Origin: Scilla litardierei
Taxonomy: Eukaryota > Streptophyta > Magnoliopsida > Asparagales > Asparagaceae
DNA: 64,000 bases
Assembly: GCA_030789695.1 (NCBI GenBank)
Contig: CM061142.1
Location: 157,328,714-157,392,713, forward strand
Direction: 5' to 3'
Positions within the stretch are counted from its first letter, which is position 1. Each line of letters opens with the position of its first letter. Under the pieces are notes generated by a model. That model saw only the letters and a program-made list of their open reading frames with translations. It had not been told where the DNA came from and did no database searches. Made by a program: the position numbers and the translations under genes. Positions 43,830 to 56,656 of the stretch are shown here, piece after piece.

Positions 43830-44187
43830 TACTCGACCGAGTGGCATTGCCACTCGGTCCGAGTAGATGATCTTGTAGAAGGAGCTAAAACATCACTCTG
43901 TTTACATTTTCACTCGTTCGAGTGACTTAAGCCACTCGGTCGAGTAGGTCAGTTTGCGGAGAAGTAAAAAGAGGCACTCTTCCATCATTTTGACTCAACC
44001 GAGTGGAGTAAGCCACTCGGTCGAGTGAAGACCTCTGCATACATGGGAAAAGGGCACTCTGCTCTAATTCCGACTCGGCCGAGTGACCTAGCTCACTCAA
44101 CCGAGCGACCGACTCAATTAGTAGGGGACACACCAATTTAAAAGTAGCTCGATCGAGCTATTTAGCTCGACTCGACCTTGTTTAAAT
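43830..44187 (+). promoter_or_regulatory. Internal palindrome array upstream of ORF3 (element 6)
   Basis: Four clear pairs occur: ACTCGACCGAGT with ACTCGGTCCGAGT (spacer 9), ACTCGTTCGAGT with ACTCGGTCGAGT (10), ACTCAACCGAGT with ACTCGGTCGAGT (10), and ACTCGGCCGAGT with ACTCAACCGAGC (10). A weak TATA-like TTTAAAT is at 44181-44187. ORF3 starts 360 bp downstream. Confidence 0.62.
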
Positions 44188-44549
44188 GCCTTAGCCCTCC
44201 CCTTTCTTTTCCCTCACTTCCTCTAATCACTCGATTGAGCTCCCCCTACCTCTCATGTTCACTCGACTCGCCCCCTCCGACCACGACACAATCCACCGTC
44301 ACCGAGTTCCCTTCCGACCGAGCTCCACCACTCGGTTGATTGGAGCTAGGGAGACTTAATTGGGTTGGGATTTGAGGCAAGATTAGGGGAGTATTCGGCC
44401 TATAGGCATCACATGAGTATTGCTTTCGAACGACTCATCGCTTCACGGAATATTTGGTACACTCGTTCCTCTACTTGAACATTACTTTATCATACCCTAT
44501 TACATGATTTGGTATCGTTCGCACTAGGACACGGGGAAGGAAACCCCCG

Positions 44550-46656
44550 ATGAAGAGCCAGAAAACTGGTGATGCCGGTGCTTCTTCTTCTCGTCAGACA
44601 CGTGCACGCATTCGCACACCATCATCGTCCCCACCCACACAATCCCCACCACCACCTCCACAACCACTCGCACTCAAACCCCCTCCCACGAGTGATCCCA
44701 TACCCACACTTTCACCCCAGTCATCTCATGGCACCTTGAACAGATACAGTATTGTGTTCAAGGATGATGTTCATCGTGATAAATTTGCGACCATATCTAG
44801 ACGACCCATCATCCCCACTAGGTTCACAGATATTCCAGCCCCGGAGAGCCTAGGATTGATAGCTGGTATGCGTAGGCTATACGAAGCATAGGTTGGGGGG
44901 ATTTTCTATCGATGATGGGGAGAACCTACGTCCGTCTCACCTACAAGGCGTTGAGTTCTATCTTTAGGACTGACTAGGGCATCATGTTTAGGATTTTGGA
45001 CTGTGACATAGAGATTATCTACGCCATGCTCCGAGCCTTCTTTAGCTGGCCTCCTATCCCCGACCCTGATTTGGCCTTTGCACCAGACACATATACATCT
45101 TCCTTCCAGCCTAATCGTGTCTGGGCACGTATAGCTAGCTTACCACATTTCAGCCCTGGCTGATCAAAATATTCTTCCATCATTCATCCGTGTCTTTTCT
45201 TTGCTCAGCGCCACTTAGCCACGACCATATTCTGTAGGCATGAGCCTGGCACCATCTCCACCATCGAGTTGCTCCATCTTAGTGGGATGACCAGATCTAT
45301 CAGACGTCATGATGATGATACCCTCCACCTACACCTCCTCTCTGACACAACCTGGTGGTTGTGTGACCGCCTACTTTCCACTGCATCCTCCTCGAAGGAG
45401 ATTTGTTATTGTGGTTTCTTCACCCTCCTACCCCTCATGTTGGAATTAGATCTTCATGCCGATCTTTTGGCTGCGACCGGGCCTACCACTTTGACGACAG
45501 ACGTGCTTGCACGTATGCACATCATTAGGCCCCATGGTAGCCGTCACTAGATCTATCTTTTAGGTCCTGGCCGTGAGCCGCATATGATCCTTCTGCGTTT
45601 TGATTTGACTCGTATTGAGCCTATTCATAGAGATTGGCTTCTTCCTGGTACACCTATCCCAGCCATTCGTGAGCTTAAGTCTAGAGTAGAGGCCACTGAG
45701 GAGGGAGATAGTGATTGGGTGCTTAGTTCTAATGGAGAGCATGAGAGAGAGCAGAGAGCAGCTTTCACCACCACTACCATCACTTCTGCCCCCATAGTGA
45801 GCACATCTGTCTCCACAGCTGTTGTTGCTCATACTACCACACCCACCACACCAACTGAGAGTTCTAAGGTAGTTCCCACCTCTGCCCCTGAGATTCCTAC
45901 ACCTGCACTATCTTCTACAGTACCTGCTTCTAAGGGTATTCCAGTATCTGTCACTCATGTTTCCACTGAGCCCATACCTGTTGAGCCTGATACTTCTGTC
46001 CCCACTTCCGCCGTCTCAGTGCATGTGGACTTTGTACCAATTGTTTCCATTCATGTCGAGTCCACACCTATAGTGTCTGTGATCCCTTTTGAGAGTGCTT
46101 CTGTCCCCATCACTGCCGTAATTTTTGATAGCGTCTAGGTATCTGTCTCCACTTCTATCGCAACTACGTCTATAACTGCTGAGATTCCTTCCATCCCCAC
46201 CTCTGCACTCGATCTCACTACCATTCCTGTTTCCACATCTGCTAAGATCTCACACAGATCGCCCTCCCCCGAGTTTGTTTTCGACCTCGTGCACACGCAC
46301 GAACACATAGGGAGAGGGGCGAGTCAAGCAGTGATCATTCAGCTAGTCGTTCCTGCAACACTGACGCACGTCTTACTGCGATAGAGACAGATGTTGTCGA
46401 TTTAAGGCGTGACTTCACTGCCCTCACTCAGACAGTCTCTTCCTACTATCGTTCAGTGGAGGCGACCCAGTAAGATGTTAAGGAGATGCTAAAGATTCTT
46501 AGAGCACGAGGTGCACCACCTGTACCACTAGCACCTGTTGTTCCTCCTGCATCATATGTACCACCACCAGCATCTTCTGCACCGCCATCTGATCCCACAT
46601 ATAGTCCACCACAGCAGGACCCATTACCTCCCCCATAGGGTGGTGCCGCTGCCTGA
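44550..46656 (+). pseudogene. ORF3 of element 6, ATHILA ORF-1-like (frameshifted)
   Basis: ATG 44550 starts a Ser/Pro-rich N-terminus, then IVFKDDVHRDKFATISRRPIIP and RFTDI-APESLGLI, which is co-linear with the conserved block in element 1. After a stop near 44889, decayed sequence leads to 45269-45550 (LMLELDLHADLLA) and 45584-46138, a Thr/Val/Pro-rich tail. The segment ending near 46656 finishes with a short Gly/Ala run like that of element 4, with a TAG at 46636-46638. It is clearly a pseudogene. No envelope features are visible. Confidence 0.65.
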
Positions 46657-48426
46657 TTCTATATTTTGCTCCGGTTCTCCCCTATCATTTTTGGTGCCCA
46701 TCTGCCCACACGGGGCCAAGTATCACATAGCTTGGGGGAGAACCCACTCCATTTCATCCATGCTATTTCATCATCTGTATGCATGTTTTGCATTAGGCAT
46801 TTGGATCATGCATCTGCATTAGTTATATTTTCTTTTTATTTCTTTTATTTCTAGGATTTTCCATTTTGTTTTATTTCTCCCCGTCCGCCCGCCCGCCCGC
46901 TCTTAGTATCATTTTCCATCTTTACACACGTGTTCTCAGGAGTGAGGACACTGTTGTGTTTATCTTATGGGATGAGCGCTATCGCTTTTTGTTTATTCTT
47001 ATTCTACTTCTCACCTTTTTCTCTTTATTTATCCATCTTTTTCACCATGTTTTCCTCTTTTTTTAGAAGCATCATGTTTTTTCTCTTTTGTGTGCTTGCA
47101 TGTCGGATTTTATTTTATTTTCTCTATTTTCTTTTCTTTCTTTTGCTAGATGAATTCTGTGTGATGTTATATATTATGCTTTCACTACTGTCACAACGCT
47201 TATTCTTCATGCCATGCTACTTAGAGTATCTTATAATCTTAATCTTTATAAGTACTTGCAATAAATCTCTTTTGATGATCTCTCTAGTGTGATGCATGAA
47301 GCCTATTGAAACTGAATGTGTAGAGTAGTATTTAGTATGCTTTCATTGGACACACACCAAGATTCACGTATCACTAGCAAACTAAAGCCATGTTATTATC
47401 TCTTATTCAAATTCTTGTTGCATGCTTGGTTTGAAAAACTTTACCGCTTGACTGCACTACTTGTTAATAGGATTAGGAATACACATGCTTATAAATGAGT
47501 TTAGTTGATGTATTATCTTACTGAACTGTTTGTGCACAATTTTGAGTGAACCGAGAGTTATATCTATTCCTTCTCCATATATACCTTATATTCTCTACAT
47601 GTCACTTGATTTTCGTCCCCGACTATTTTTTATCACATCCATTCCCAAAATCCCCTACAAATACAAAGTTCGCTCCAAAAAGATCAAAAAGTCAAAGATG
47701 AGTCAACGAGCCATAAAGGAGCCAAAAATGAAAGAAACCAATCTTATTGCTCCTACAAAAACCAAAAAGAAGAAACAAAGTTTCAAAAATAAAAAAATTC
47801 AAATTCCATCTCTTAGAGCCAATACATATACTTTTGGAAAAACTAAAACAAAAATTCATATTCCACCAAAAATTCTTTGGATGTGATACATCAATTCAAG
47901 ATTGGGGGAAAATCTTTTGATCAAACGAGTGAGCATGAAATTAGAGTGGAGTTGTGCATGAACGGAAAAGTTTGATAATCCTGAAACTTAATGAAACGAT
48001 TGAGTTACGGGGATGTCCAATGATTTGATATGAGTATGTGTATGTCTTGACTTTTATTCTATTGTATATTGCATGCCTGGTGTGGATTTTCTTCGCTTCA
48101 GTTATAGCTTTTGATTGAAAAGTATGTCACCAATGTTATGTATATTCGATGCTATGAAACATAGGATGTTGATATAGGCCAAGTGTATGAACTCTAGAGA
48201 GATCCCTTTTATTCAACCTTAACTCTCAAGTACTTCATTTATTTAAGATATGAAATCTCTGTGGTAGCATGTGAGTTATTTTTTAAGTCGTTGTGATATG
48301 CGATGAATGGCATGAGATCTGAGATAATAATCTAGTGACCCTCTCTTCTTTGCATTCTTTTTTGTTTTATTATTTTTATCTCCCAGTGAACTTCTCATTC
48401 GTCTTTCTCGAAGACAAGTAAGAGGT
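46657..48426 (+). other. 3' non-coding region of element 6
   Basis: There is no credible gene. It contains GCTTGGGGGAGAAC near 46731, a short hairpin AGTG-AGGA-CACT (46941-46952) and ATTGGGGGAAAATC near 47902. It is closely similar to 12850-14480 of element 3. Confidence 0.7.
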
Positions 48427-48441
48427 AAGCTTGGGGGATTT
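48427..48441 (+). other. Polypurine tract (element 6)
   Basis: AAGCTTGGGGGATTT lies directly before the LTR start and is identical to the tract of element 3. Confidence 0.88.
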
Positions 48442-50353
48442 TGATGTGTCCATATTTTCCATATATTTATCGCATCATTTCACGCCATTTTAGTCGCTCA
48501 AAACTCACTTTTATCGCTCATTTGATCGTTTATCGTATTATATCACTTTCGGAGCTTTATTCCCATTTTCAGGAGTTTTGAGGCGATTTGAAGCATAATG
48601 AAGTCATGGACACATCTGAGATTACCAGAGCATTAATGGCGATGCCTCCTGTGTTCTTGATGAGGTAGTAACGAAGATTTGAGGAGAAGAAGAAGAGAGA
48701 CTACGAAGAGAGCAAAAGAATGGGAGCTTCACAAAGCTTTCAGCTTTTCCAAGTCCACTTGGACCGAGTAGAATAGCTACTCAGTTGAGTGGATAATACG
48801 GCAGAAAATCGTTTCTAAGGCCAAAGTCGAGCACTACCGCTCAACGGAGTGGATTCAGTCACTCGGTCGAGTAGATGAGGCAAGAGAAGGAGATCGTCGA
48901 CACTTAGCCGCTGAGAGAAGTCAGAAGGCCACTCGACCGAGTGGCCTTGTGACTTGGTCGAGTGAAATATTCAATAGAACGGAAATTTGAAGCTTCTGTG
49001 ACCCACTGTAGCTTGACCGAGCGTACAAGCCCACTCGACCGAGTGCCAAGGCGACTCGGTGGCGTGGAATATGAGGCAGAGCAACAATTTGAGCCAAGCA
49101 TGAGGCTCCTACAGCTTGACTGAGTGGGCCATCCACTCGGTCCGAGCAACAATCTTCCTCAGCCGAAGATTCAAGGGGTGACAGAGCGACGCGGCCCGAC
49201 TCAGACCGAGCGGCACCGCCACTCGATCGAGTCGGGCGATTCGACAGCCTAGATTTGAGCCGACCTTTGGGGTTTTTATTTTATTTGGTGGGTCATGACC
49301 CATATGTATAAAAAGAATATTTCCTTCCAACTTTAGAGAGACTTCTTTGGAGAAAGTTTTTAGAGTTTTCCTTAGCCATCGCGTATTTCCCTTAAACAAA
49401 GTTTGGATCTTTGGAGCTTTTTGCGCGTTGAATCTTGTTGGATCTTAATTCTCTAAAGGATGTTTCTTGTATCTCACTGGTTTGGTATCGTTCTCTTTAC
49501 CCATCTCTATTGCTTTGATGATTATTATTGCGACGATGTCTTATTCTATTGTTATTATTGCTTTTATTGCTTTTTCCCTGAACCGTGAGTAGTTCTATCT
49601 AGGGCTAATGGATGAGCCCCAGGATTTTAGGATTTAGATGTAAAGTTGTAATTTTTAGGTTGATTTGGTGAATAAGAGATGTGATGTGGTTGATCTAACC
49701 AAGTCTTTAGTGTTCTCACGTAGGGTTTGTGATCCACGATAGTGGCACTTGCCCTAAAAATTATTCTATAAGCTTGATTAGGGTCGTTAGTGAATTCACT
49801 TAGGGTTCGTGAACCATGATAGTGGCACACACTTTAAGGGTCTCCACTAATGCCCTATATCACTAATTGATGATTTACGATAGTAGCATCAATAAGAGCC
49901 ATAATATCACAGATCGAAGCTCTAATTCATGATAGTGTCATGAGCGTAGATTGAGAATAATTATCGATCGTAATGCACGAATCACGTGTAAGGTCATTCA
50001 TGATGGTGGGGCTAAGCACGAGATACGTTAGATGACTAGTACAACGATAGTTGGCTACAAATTTTACATTCAAGATGCGACAATCTCGCCCCATAAAACC
50101 AATCCAACGTAGAAATTATAACCTGGCATCGACGTCCAACGATCCTAGTGGTGACTCCTAATGCCATAGTTTTCATTTAATTGATAGTATTTGTGAGAGG
50201 ATTATCGTGACAAACTTCTTGGATACACCCATAGCTGGCAAAGTCATACAACTCTGAAATAAAACCCAAGACCTTAACCAATCGCCTCCATGTGGGTTCG
50301 ACAACCTTTCTATATTACAAAGCCTCGACACCGTGCACTTGCGGAATCGAACA
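48442..50353 (+). repeat. 3' LTR of element 6 (1912 bp)
   Basis: It starts TGATGTGTCC and ends CGAACA, followed by CTTGG. It carries the palindrome array (48756-49235), TATAAAAA at 49307-49314 and U5 repeats near 49730-50010. It retains about 90 bp lost from the 5' copy. Confidence 0.9.
48756..49314 (+). promoter_or_regulatory. LTR palindrome array and TATA box (element 6, 3' LTR)
   Basis: The same set of ACTCGACCGAGT-type sites as in the 5' LTR, some better kept (pair near 48930-48965, 10-base spacer). TATAAAAA is at 49307-49314. Confidence 0.6.
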
Positions 50354-50358
50354 CTTGG

Positions 50359-51206
50359 CTCCTCCTGATCCGGGTAACCATCTTCATGGGTCCCACATAC
50401 CAGCTGACGTTCGAGTCATCCCATCTTACTGTTGGCCAGAACCCATCCGTCAACACAACCTATAAATTTTCAAGAATAGACTGGAAAGTTGTACGTCTTA
50501 ACAAGAAAGAAGCTCAGATGTTTATAACTTATGGTCATATATTAATAAAGTGTTCATAACATTATGGGAATTGATTTGTGCTCCCACCGTTTTACTCCAC
50601 ACATATACCACTGATTTATAAGTTTGCCATTAATCCCATGCACATACCACTGATTTACAAGTTTACCATTGAAATTACTCTTGTGCACATGCATCATCCA
50701 ATTACCTCTATGGCCGTCCGATCTCACCAAGGTCTCCCCAGCCCACCTCCCCTCCCTGCCATAGACGAGGGGAGCGGCGGAGGAGGGGCGACGAATGAGG
50801 GCTCGGGGAAGGGGTGGGGAAGGGGCGGGGAAGGGTGCGGGGGATGTGTAGAGCGGAGGATGGGAGGGGGTGCTGGGGATGTGCAGAGCAGAGGAGGGGG
50901 GAGGGGGATTGGGAGGGCAGAGGAGGGGGCGGGGGTGCTGGGGAGGGCGGAGGAGGGGGCGGTCGCAGAGGGGGAGGGGGCTGGGGAGTGCAGAGGTGGG
51001 GAAGGGGGCTGGGTTGGTTGGAGGAGGGGCTGGGGATGGGGGGATGTGGCGGCTGGGGAAGAGGAGGGGGGGCTAGGGGGAAGGAGGAGGGGGAGATGAC
51101 TGGAAAGAAGGGGTGGGCGGTGGAGGGGGCTGGGAGGAGGGGATGGGCGGTGGGGGGTGGCGGGGGTAAAAGAGGACGGTCGCCAATGCTTCATCCTTGT
51201 TGATTG
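50359..51206. other. Flanking sequence with a G-rich tract, no gene seen
   Basis: 50359-50760 shows no recognisable gene. 50762-51175 is strongly G-rich on the plus strand with irregular GGGGA and GAGGGGGC units. The long Gly- or Pro-rich frames on the two strands follow from that composition. Confidence 0.6.
50762..51175 (+). repeat. G-rich low-complexity tract
   Basis: About 410 bp made largely of G with interspersed A, in degenerate GAGGGGG and GGGGAA units. It contains many runs of four or more G close together, so G-quadruplex formation is plausible. Confidence 0.8.
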
Positions 51207-52951
51207 TGATTGAATATTGTATATTTTAGCTCCATAATCATTCCCTCTTGTGCATATAATGCATTAAATCATGCTCTCTTAACTATATTTGCGTTAATTC
51301 ATCATCTTTTGAGCATATGTTTTTATTTCGGCACAATTTCACTCTCCAAAGCTTTATAAACATGAATTGTATTTTTACATATTTTTTGGATTTTTCAGGA
51401 GTCCCGAAAGGGACAAAATCAAGTAATTGGAGAAGTGAACTGGAGCCAGGACAGTCGATTGTCCTCACAACGACAGTCGCCTGTTATCTCGAAGCCCCGC
51501 CTGGAGCAAATATGAGTGCAACACAGGCGACTACAGAAGGATTGACAGTCGCATGTACAACTGTGCAGTCGCCTATTCTTTCAGAAGCAGTCGCCTGTTT
51601 CATCCCCTCCTGAAGAACGAAATAAAGCCAACTTTATGTTAATTTGGCAATTCTGCAGCAGGCAACTGAAGCATAAAAGACAGTCGCATGTGGATCACAC
51701 AGGCAACTGTCGCCTGTCTCCCTTCTAAAGCCACACAGCCCACCAACCAGGCGACTGTCTGACCAACGACAGTCGCCTGTCATCAGTCGACTGGCGTTTA
51801 TTCAGCAGTCGACTGATCGGGGTTTTTTCTGCCGGATCTGGGTTGCGAGTTTGGGTTTATCTTAACCTGATTTTCGTCTGTTTAATGTGAGCCCTTGGAT
51901 GCGGTTTTGGGTGGTTGAGATGTGAACCCTAGGGGGTATAAAACCCCATTGTTCAGCTGTAATTAAAAGAGCCTCCACCATTAGCTTCAAATACTTTCCA
52001 TTTTTCGGGTTTTCTCTCTTATTTTTAGATTAGTGGTTTGTATAGTTTTTGGGGGATTTCTGCCCCCATTTTCTGGAATTTGATAGAGGAGGAGAAGAGC
52101 TTCCATTTGGTGATATCTTTCTTAACCCTTGTCTTGTATTTCATTTTGTCTCATTCTCTATGTATGAACTTATGAATAATAATGCAATGGTGAATATTTT
52201 TATTCTCATGTGTACCTAATCTCTTTGTGTGTCTGATTGTGATGTAGTTAGGATTTGTATGAGTATCTTTCAATTATCCATGGCATAGGATTGTGTAACT
52301 ATTGCATTGATTGATTTCACACTCTTTTCATTATGCATTACCCGTAGAGGGATCCAAGGAGGATAATATGTCGCGAGGCATCATCTACGTGCATATACCC
52401 GTAGAGGGGCCCGCAAGGTGTTGAACCGCGAGGTTTAACTAATTATGCTTTACACTTGAAATCATCAATCCAATAATTACACTTGATGCTAACACGTTGA
52501 TTTGAGCTCCAAGATAACACCATCCGGTTGTGTGGCCTGAAAGCCTCACAATTGAGCTAAACGTGTTTGGTTTTATTCCCAATAGGGAAATCTTCCGATT
52601 TCACATACCTTGACATGGATTGGAGTTGAGTCATCACTTGGCGATTGAATAGCTAAGCCATATTTCCTAATTAAACCACAATCCACACACACTCATCTCA
52701 TTTGCATTCCAACCTTTATTTTGCTTGTTTATTTCTTATTCATTTTTGTTACCATCACACACACACCCTTTGATCCAAATCGTCGCCTTCGAAAGGTGGT
52801 TTTGTTTCTCACCCTCTCGTATCTTTGTTGACCTGAAGATAGTATGAACACAGATGAATTGTCCCTGTGATCCGACCCTGGGCTTACCAGAAATTACTAC
52901 TTGACGACCTCCTATCCTTGGGAGTAGTTCTCATATTTTTGCGGAGCGTCA
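51207..52951 (+). repeat. 5' LTR of element 7 (1745 bp)
   Basis: It starts TGATTGAATATTG and ends GAGCGTCA, with both ends checked against the 3' LTR start and the primer site. It contains the array, TATAAAA at 51937-51943 and two copies of ACCCGTAGAGGG (near 52349 and 52398). Confidence 0.85.
51450..51943 (+). promoter_or_regulatory. LTR palindrome array and TATA box (element 7)
   Basis: CAGTCGCCTG, CAGGCGACTG, CAGTCGACTG and CAGTCGCATG copies lie between 51450 and 51815. Many neighbours are 22 bp apart centre to centre (12-base spacer). TATAAAA is at 51937-51943. Confidence 0.65.
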
Positions 52952-52957
52952 AGCATT

Positions 52958-52980
52958 TGGCGTCGTTGCCCGGGACAACG
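52958..52980 (+). other. Primer-binding site and hairpin (element 7)
   Basis: TGGCGTCGTTGCCCGGGA (52958-52975) is tRNA-Asp-like with changes. CGTTG (52964-52968) can pair with CAACG (52976-52980). Confidence 0.65.
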
Positions 52981-53104
52981 GTTTTGTATTTTATACTAAC
53001 TTTGGGTTACTTGGGTGGTTGGTGAGATTCTTCCTACTTTCTTGTGAATATTCTTTGTATATCCACTTTTATTTTATCTTTTGCTTTGTCGACCTTATAA
53101 AAAA

Positions 53105-55218
53105 ATGGCCGACAACTACAATAATAACACTTCACGTGGCACAAACATTACATTGAGAGACACATATATGCTAACTATGAGTATTTCTGATTCTTACATT
53201 ATATTGACACCTGATGCTCACTCATTTAAGATTAAAACGAAAACAATTCAACTCTTACATATTTACCACGGTTTGGAAAATGAGCACCCTTATGAACACT
53301 TGAGAATTTTTACTGAGGTGTGATCCATATGCTTAAATGGAAAAATTAGTCCCGATGCACTATATCTTAAACTTTTTTCCATTTTCTCTAAAAGGTAAGG
53401 CTAAAAATTGGTTGAATGCTCTAAAGCCTAGATCTATTTCTACTTGGTCTGAGTTACAATTCGAATTCCTAAAGAAATTTTTTCCATTGTGCAGGACTCA
53501 AACCTTGAAGAAGCAAATCATGAACTTCAACCAATGCGATAATGAAACTTTTGATCAAGCGTGGGAAAGATTCAAAGATTTACTTTTGGAATGCCCACAT
53601 CACGGTTTTGATCAATGCCGAACCATTGCCTTCGTTTATGATGGACTTCTTCCATCATCAAAACAACAAATGGAGGTGATGTGCAATGGTTCGTTCTTTG
53701 ATAAAACACCAAGTGATGCTTGGCAATATCTCGAAGAGACGGCTGAGCACATGCGAAGTTGGGGGTGGTTTCAAACCATGAAACCGAGGTGAACACGATG
53801 AATGGTGTTGAATCACTTGAGGAGCGAGTGGAAAATGAAGTAACGAGAAGAATGCAAGAGATCAATTTGATGGCGGTGAATATGGTTGATCAACAAAGCC
53901 AAGTAGAACATGACAGCCAAACACATTTGCAATCACTCACCGCCACACTCCAACAAATGATGAACTTCTAACAATTGCAGCAACAACAAATTCAACAACT
54001 CACAGAGAATGTTGTGAGCTTGACGGCTACATTAGAAAAGGGTAAATTCATTTCACAATCAATTTTTGACCCTAATGTTAGCCAATCTTCTCTTTCAGAA
54101 AATGACTTCAACCATTGCCATGCGGTTACCACGCTACGAAGCGGAAGAGAAATTGCCAAGTCAAATCATCTTTTGGTCACGCCCGAAATTGAGATGGATG
54201 ATGAGGAGCATGTACAACATGAGGTGCCCGAGGAGAATTCAAGCAAAGGCACAAAGTTAAAGACACCGAGAATTAAAGAGTCCAATGCTTACACCCCTCA
54301 GCACCATACCCACATAGGCTCCTTCCTCCAAATAAAGATAAGTGCCAAGATGAAATTCGAGAAATTTTTCAAAAATGTCATATTAATATACCACTTCTTG
54401 ATGCTATTAACCAAGTACCTGCTTATGCTAAATTTATTAAGGACCTTTGCACTATAAAAAGAAAACTAAGTTCTAAGAAAAAGGCCTTTATTACACAACA
54501 GGTTAGTTCAATTTTTCATCAGGACATCCCACCCAAATTCAAGAATCCCAGCTCACCCACTATTGGTTGTACCATTGGTACTACAAAAATCAAGCACGCT
54601 ATCCTTGATCTTGGGTCTAGTGTCAATTTATTGTCATTTCCTGTTTACAAGCAATTGGGTCTTGGAGAATTGAAGGCCACACATATCATTCTCCAACTTG
54701 CTGATAAATCTGTGAAAATTCCTAGGGATTGTATTGAGGATGTTCTTGTCCAAGTGGACAAATTTTATTTTCCCGTGGACTTCATAGTTTTAGATATTCA
54801 AGGACCCCAACTTGCTACTCCTCTCCCCATTATCTTAGGAAGGCCATTCCTTGCTACTTGTGATGCCATCATTAATTGTAGGAATGGCCAACTTAAGATC
54901 TCTTTCGGCAACATGACCATAGACTTGAATATTTTTAACAGATGCCATCTGCCAAAAGAAATGGAGGAGAGTGAGGTAAACATGGTACACATTTTTTGTG
55001 ATGAAAACTTTGAGCTTATTCATGAACATTCCGTGAATAATTTTGACTCTCTTGTTGCAAATGTTGATCATATTCCTTTTTTACAGGAGATTGGAGATAC
55101 ACATCACCTTGGCAAAAGAAGCTTAATTGACGTGCTCTCCAATGGAGTTGATCCCATTTGGGATTGGTTCGAGGAGAGAGCAATGCACTTAAACTTTCAA
55201 GAAGTCATCCATTTTTAG
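53105..55218 (+). pseudogene. Gag-protease polyprotein of element 7 (broken)
   Basis: ATG 53105 starts the frame. A frame change near 53325 separates the N-terminus from the retrotransposon gag domain (53337-53792: FFPFSLKGKAKNWL, W-ELQFEFLKKFFP, CPHHGFDQ). A second change leads to 53759-54457 with a Gln-rich coiled-coil-like part and AVTTLRSGREI. A third leads to the protease, whose motif DLGSS is at 54607-54621, followed by LADKSV and ILGRPFLAT. The last frame runs to 55218 and ends without reverse transcriptase. No CCHC knuckle is seen. Close relatives are the Athila and Tat gag-protease proteins. Confidence 0.82.
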
Positions 55219-56476
55219 AAGCCAAATGATAAGATGGATGGATTGGCCACGAAATACAAGCACCATTGCTGGAAGACTCCACTAATCTTTACGCCATTTT
55301 TCTCATGGCTTGTGTAGCATTTCTGAAGATCTTGAAGGAGCTTGAGGATTGGAGCTTTCCATTGATCCGGGCAAGGCTTTAAGTACCATCCAAAGCCTTG
55401 GCTTGGGGAGGAACACCATGAGGATTATGGACTCACTTCCGAGTGACAACAACAAGGTGTATTCCTTCCATTACTTAGTATAATTAGTTATAAATAAATC
55501 TTTGCTTTAATATCTTTACTTTCGCATACCCTAATAATTGTCCATATTCTGTATCCCCTTTCCAAACATTGAGGACAATGTCCATTTCAAGTTGGGGGGT
55601 GTGATTAGGATATGCGAAGTTTTGAAAAAGTTTTAGTTTTTCGTATATAGATAGAATAAAATGAGACAAATTGAAAATTTTCATTTTTGAATATTATCAC
55701 CCAAAAGCATGTTTCTTGTCTCTCTCCATTCCATATTAGTTTTGCTTAGTCCTCTAATATCAATGTAGTGAGATTTTCCAAAACACCATATTTGACATCT
55801 ACTTTTGAAATGGATTGTGGCATCCTTTTGTGTGTTGTACTCTATGTGTTAGGGCAATTAAACGTCTTTTCATTGGTTTTGCACTCAACCCCTAGCTAGA
55901 CACTTAAGATTTCTACTACCCATATGAGACCCCTTTGGGATGTAAAGGCCTTAGTTTTTGCAACCAAGTGGTTAGGTCTTAGAAGTTTTAAAAATTCAAG
56001 CTAGGTTCATACCCATCAATCACTATAGAGTGAATTAATTTTTGGAGTTGCTCAAATGAATGCTATCAAATCCTATAATAATACGTGCACTTGTGCACAT
56101 TTGCATAAAATTTTGCCATGGTACTTTGAATAAGGCATAAACTTTTGTCATGATATTTGAGTAAACGCTTGAAATTGAATCACAACTCATTATCATAAGC
56201 TTTAAAAGGATTTAGTGTGTATGTGCCACAAGCTTGAGAATTTCAAGATTTTTACCATAAGATTGTCAAATCCTAAAAATTTGCAAAGCTTAGAGGTGGA
56301 TTGTGGGGATGTGTATGAGAATTGAGAATAAGGCTTTAGGGATGAGTGCATAGGCCTGAAAGTTTTGCCATTCTATATCGTTCTTCAACACACTTGAGAC
56401 ATGCCAACAATCCATGAAAAAGGTTATTTTTGTTTTGGAATTGATCGCTAATTTTGCTAGAGACTAGCAAAAAGCT
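55219..56476 (+). other. 3' non-coding region of element 7
   Basis: AT-rich, no gene recognised. It includes the hairpin and purine tract at 55566-55603. Confidence 0.65.
55566..55603 (+). other. 3' UTR hairpin and secondary polypurine-like tract (element 7)
   Basis: ACATTG-AGGA-CAATGT (55566-55581) is a perfect 6-bp stem, followed by AAGTTGGGGGGTGTG. The final tract before the LTR (AGTTGGAGGGTGTG) is nearly the same, 0.9 kb downstream. Confidence 0.6.
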
Positions 56477-56494
56477 AGTTGGAGGGTGTGATTT
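56477..56494 (+). other. Polypurine tract (element 7)
   Basis: AGTTGGAGGGTGTGATTT immediately precedes the 3' LTR start TGATTGAATATTG. Confidence 0.7.
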
Positions 56495-56656
56495 TGATTG
56501 AATATTGTATATTTTAGCCTCATAATCATTCCCTCTTGTGCATATAACTCATTGAATCATGCTCTCTTAACTATATTTGCGTTAATTCATCATCTTTTGA
56601 GCATATGATTTTATTTCGGCACAATTTCACTCTCCAAAGCTTTATAAACATGAATT
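56495..56656 (+). repeat. 3' LTR of element 7, left part
   Basis: It matches 51207-51369 of the 5' LTR and stops at the insertion of element 8. Confidence 0.85.

Larger units (their letters stand above)
38728..50353 (+). mobile_element. Element 6: complete Athila-type gag-protease-ORF3 element
   Basis: An 11.6-kb element flanked by the perfect duplication CTTGG (38723-38727 and 50354-50358). LTRs start TGATGTGTCC and end CGAACA. Internal order: primer-binding site, decayed gag-protease, hairpin block, internal palindrome array, ORF3, 3' non-coding region, polypurine tract. No reverse transcriptase, RNase H or integrase is visible. LTRs of 1825 and 1912 bp with many differences, and heavily broken ORFs, point to an older insertion than element 5. 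Confidence 0.92.

Noticed and set aside
50724..51194. Pro-rich minus-strand ORF and Gly-rich plus-strand ORFs
   Set aside because: They arise from the G-rich composition; no domain or conserved start is visible.
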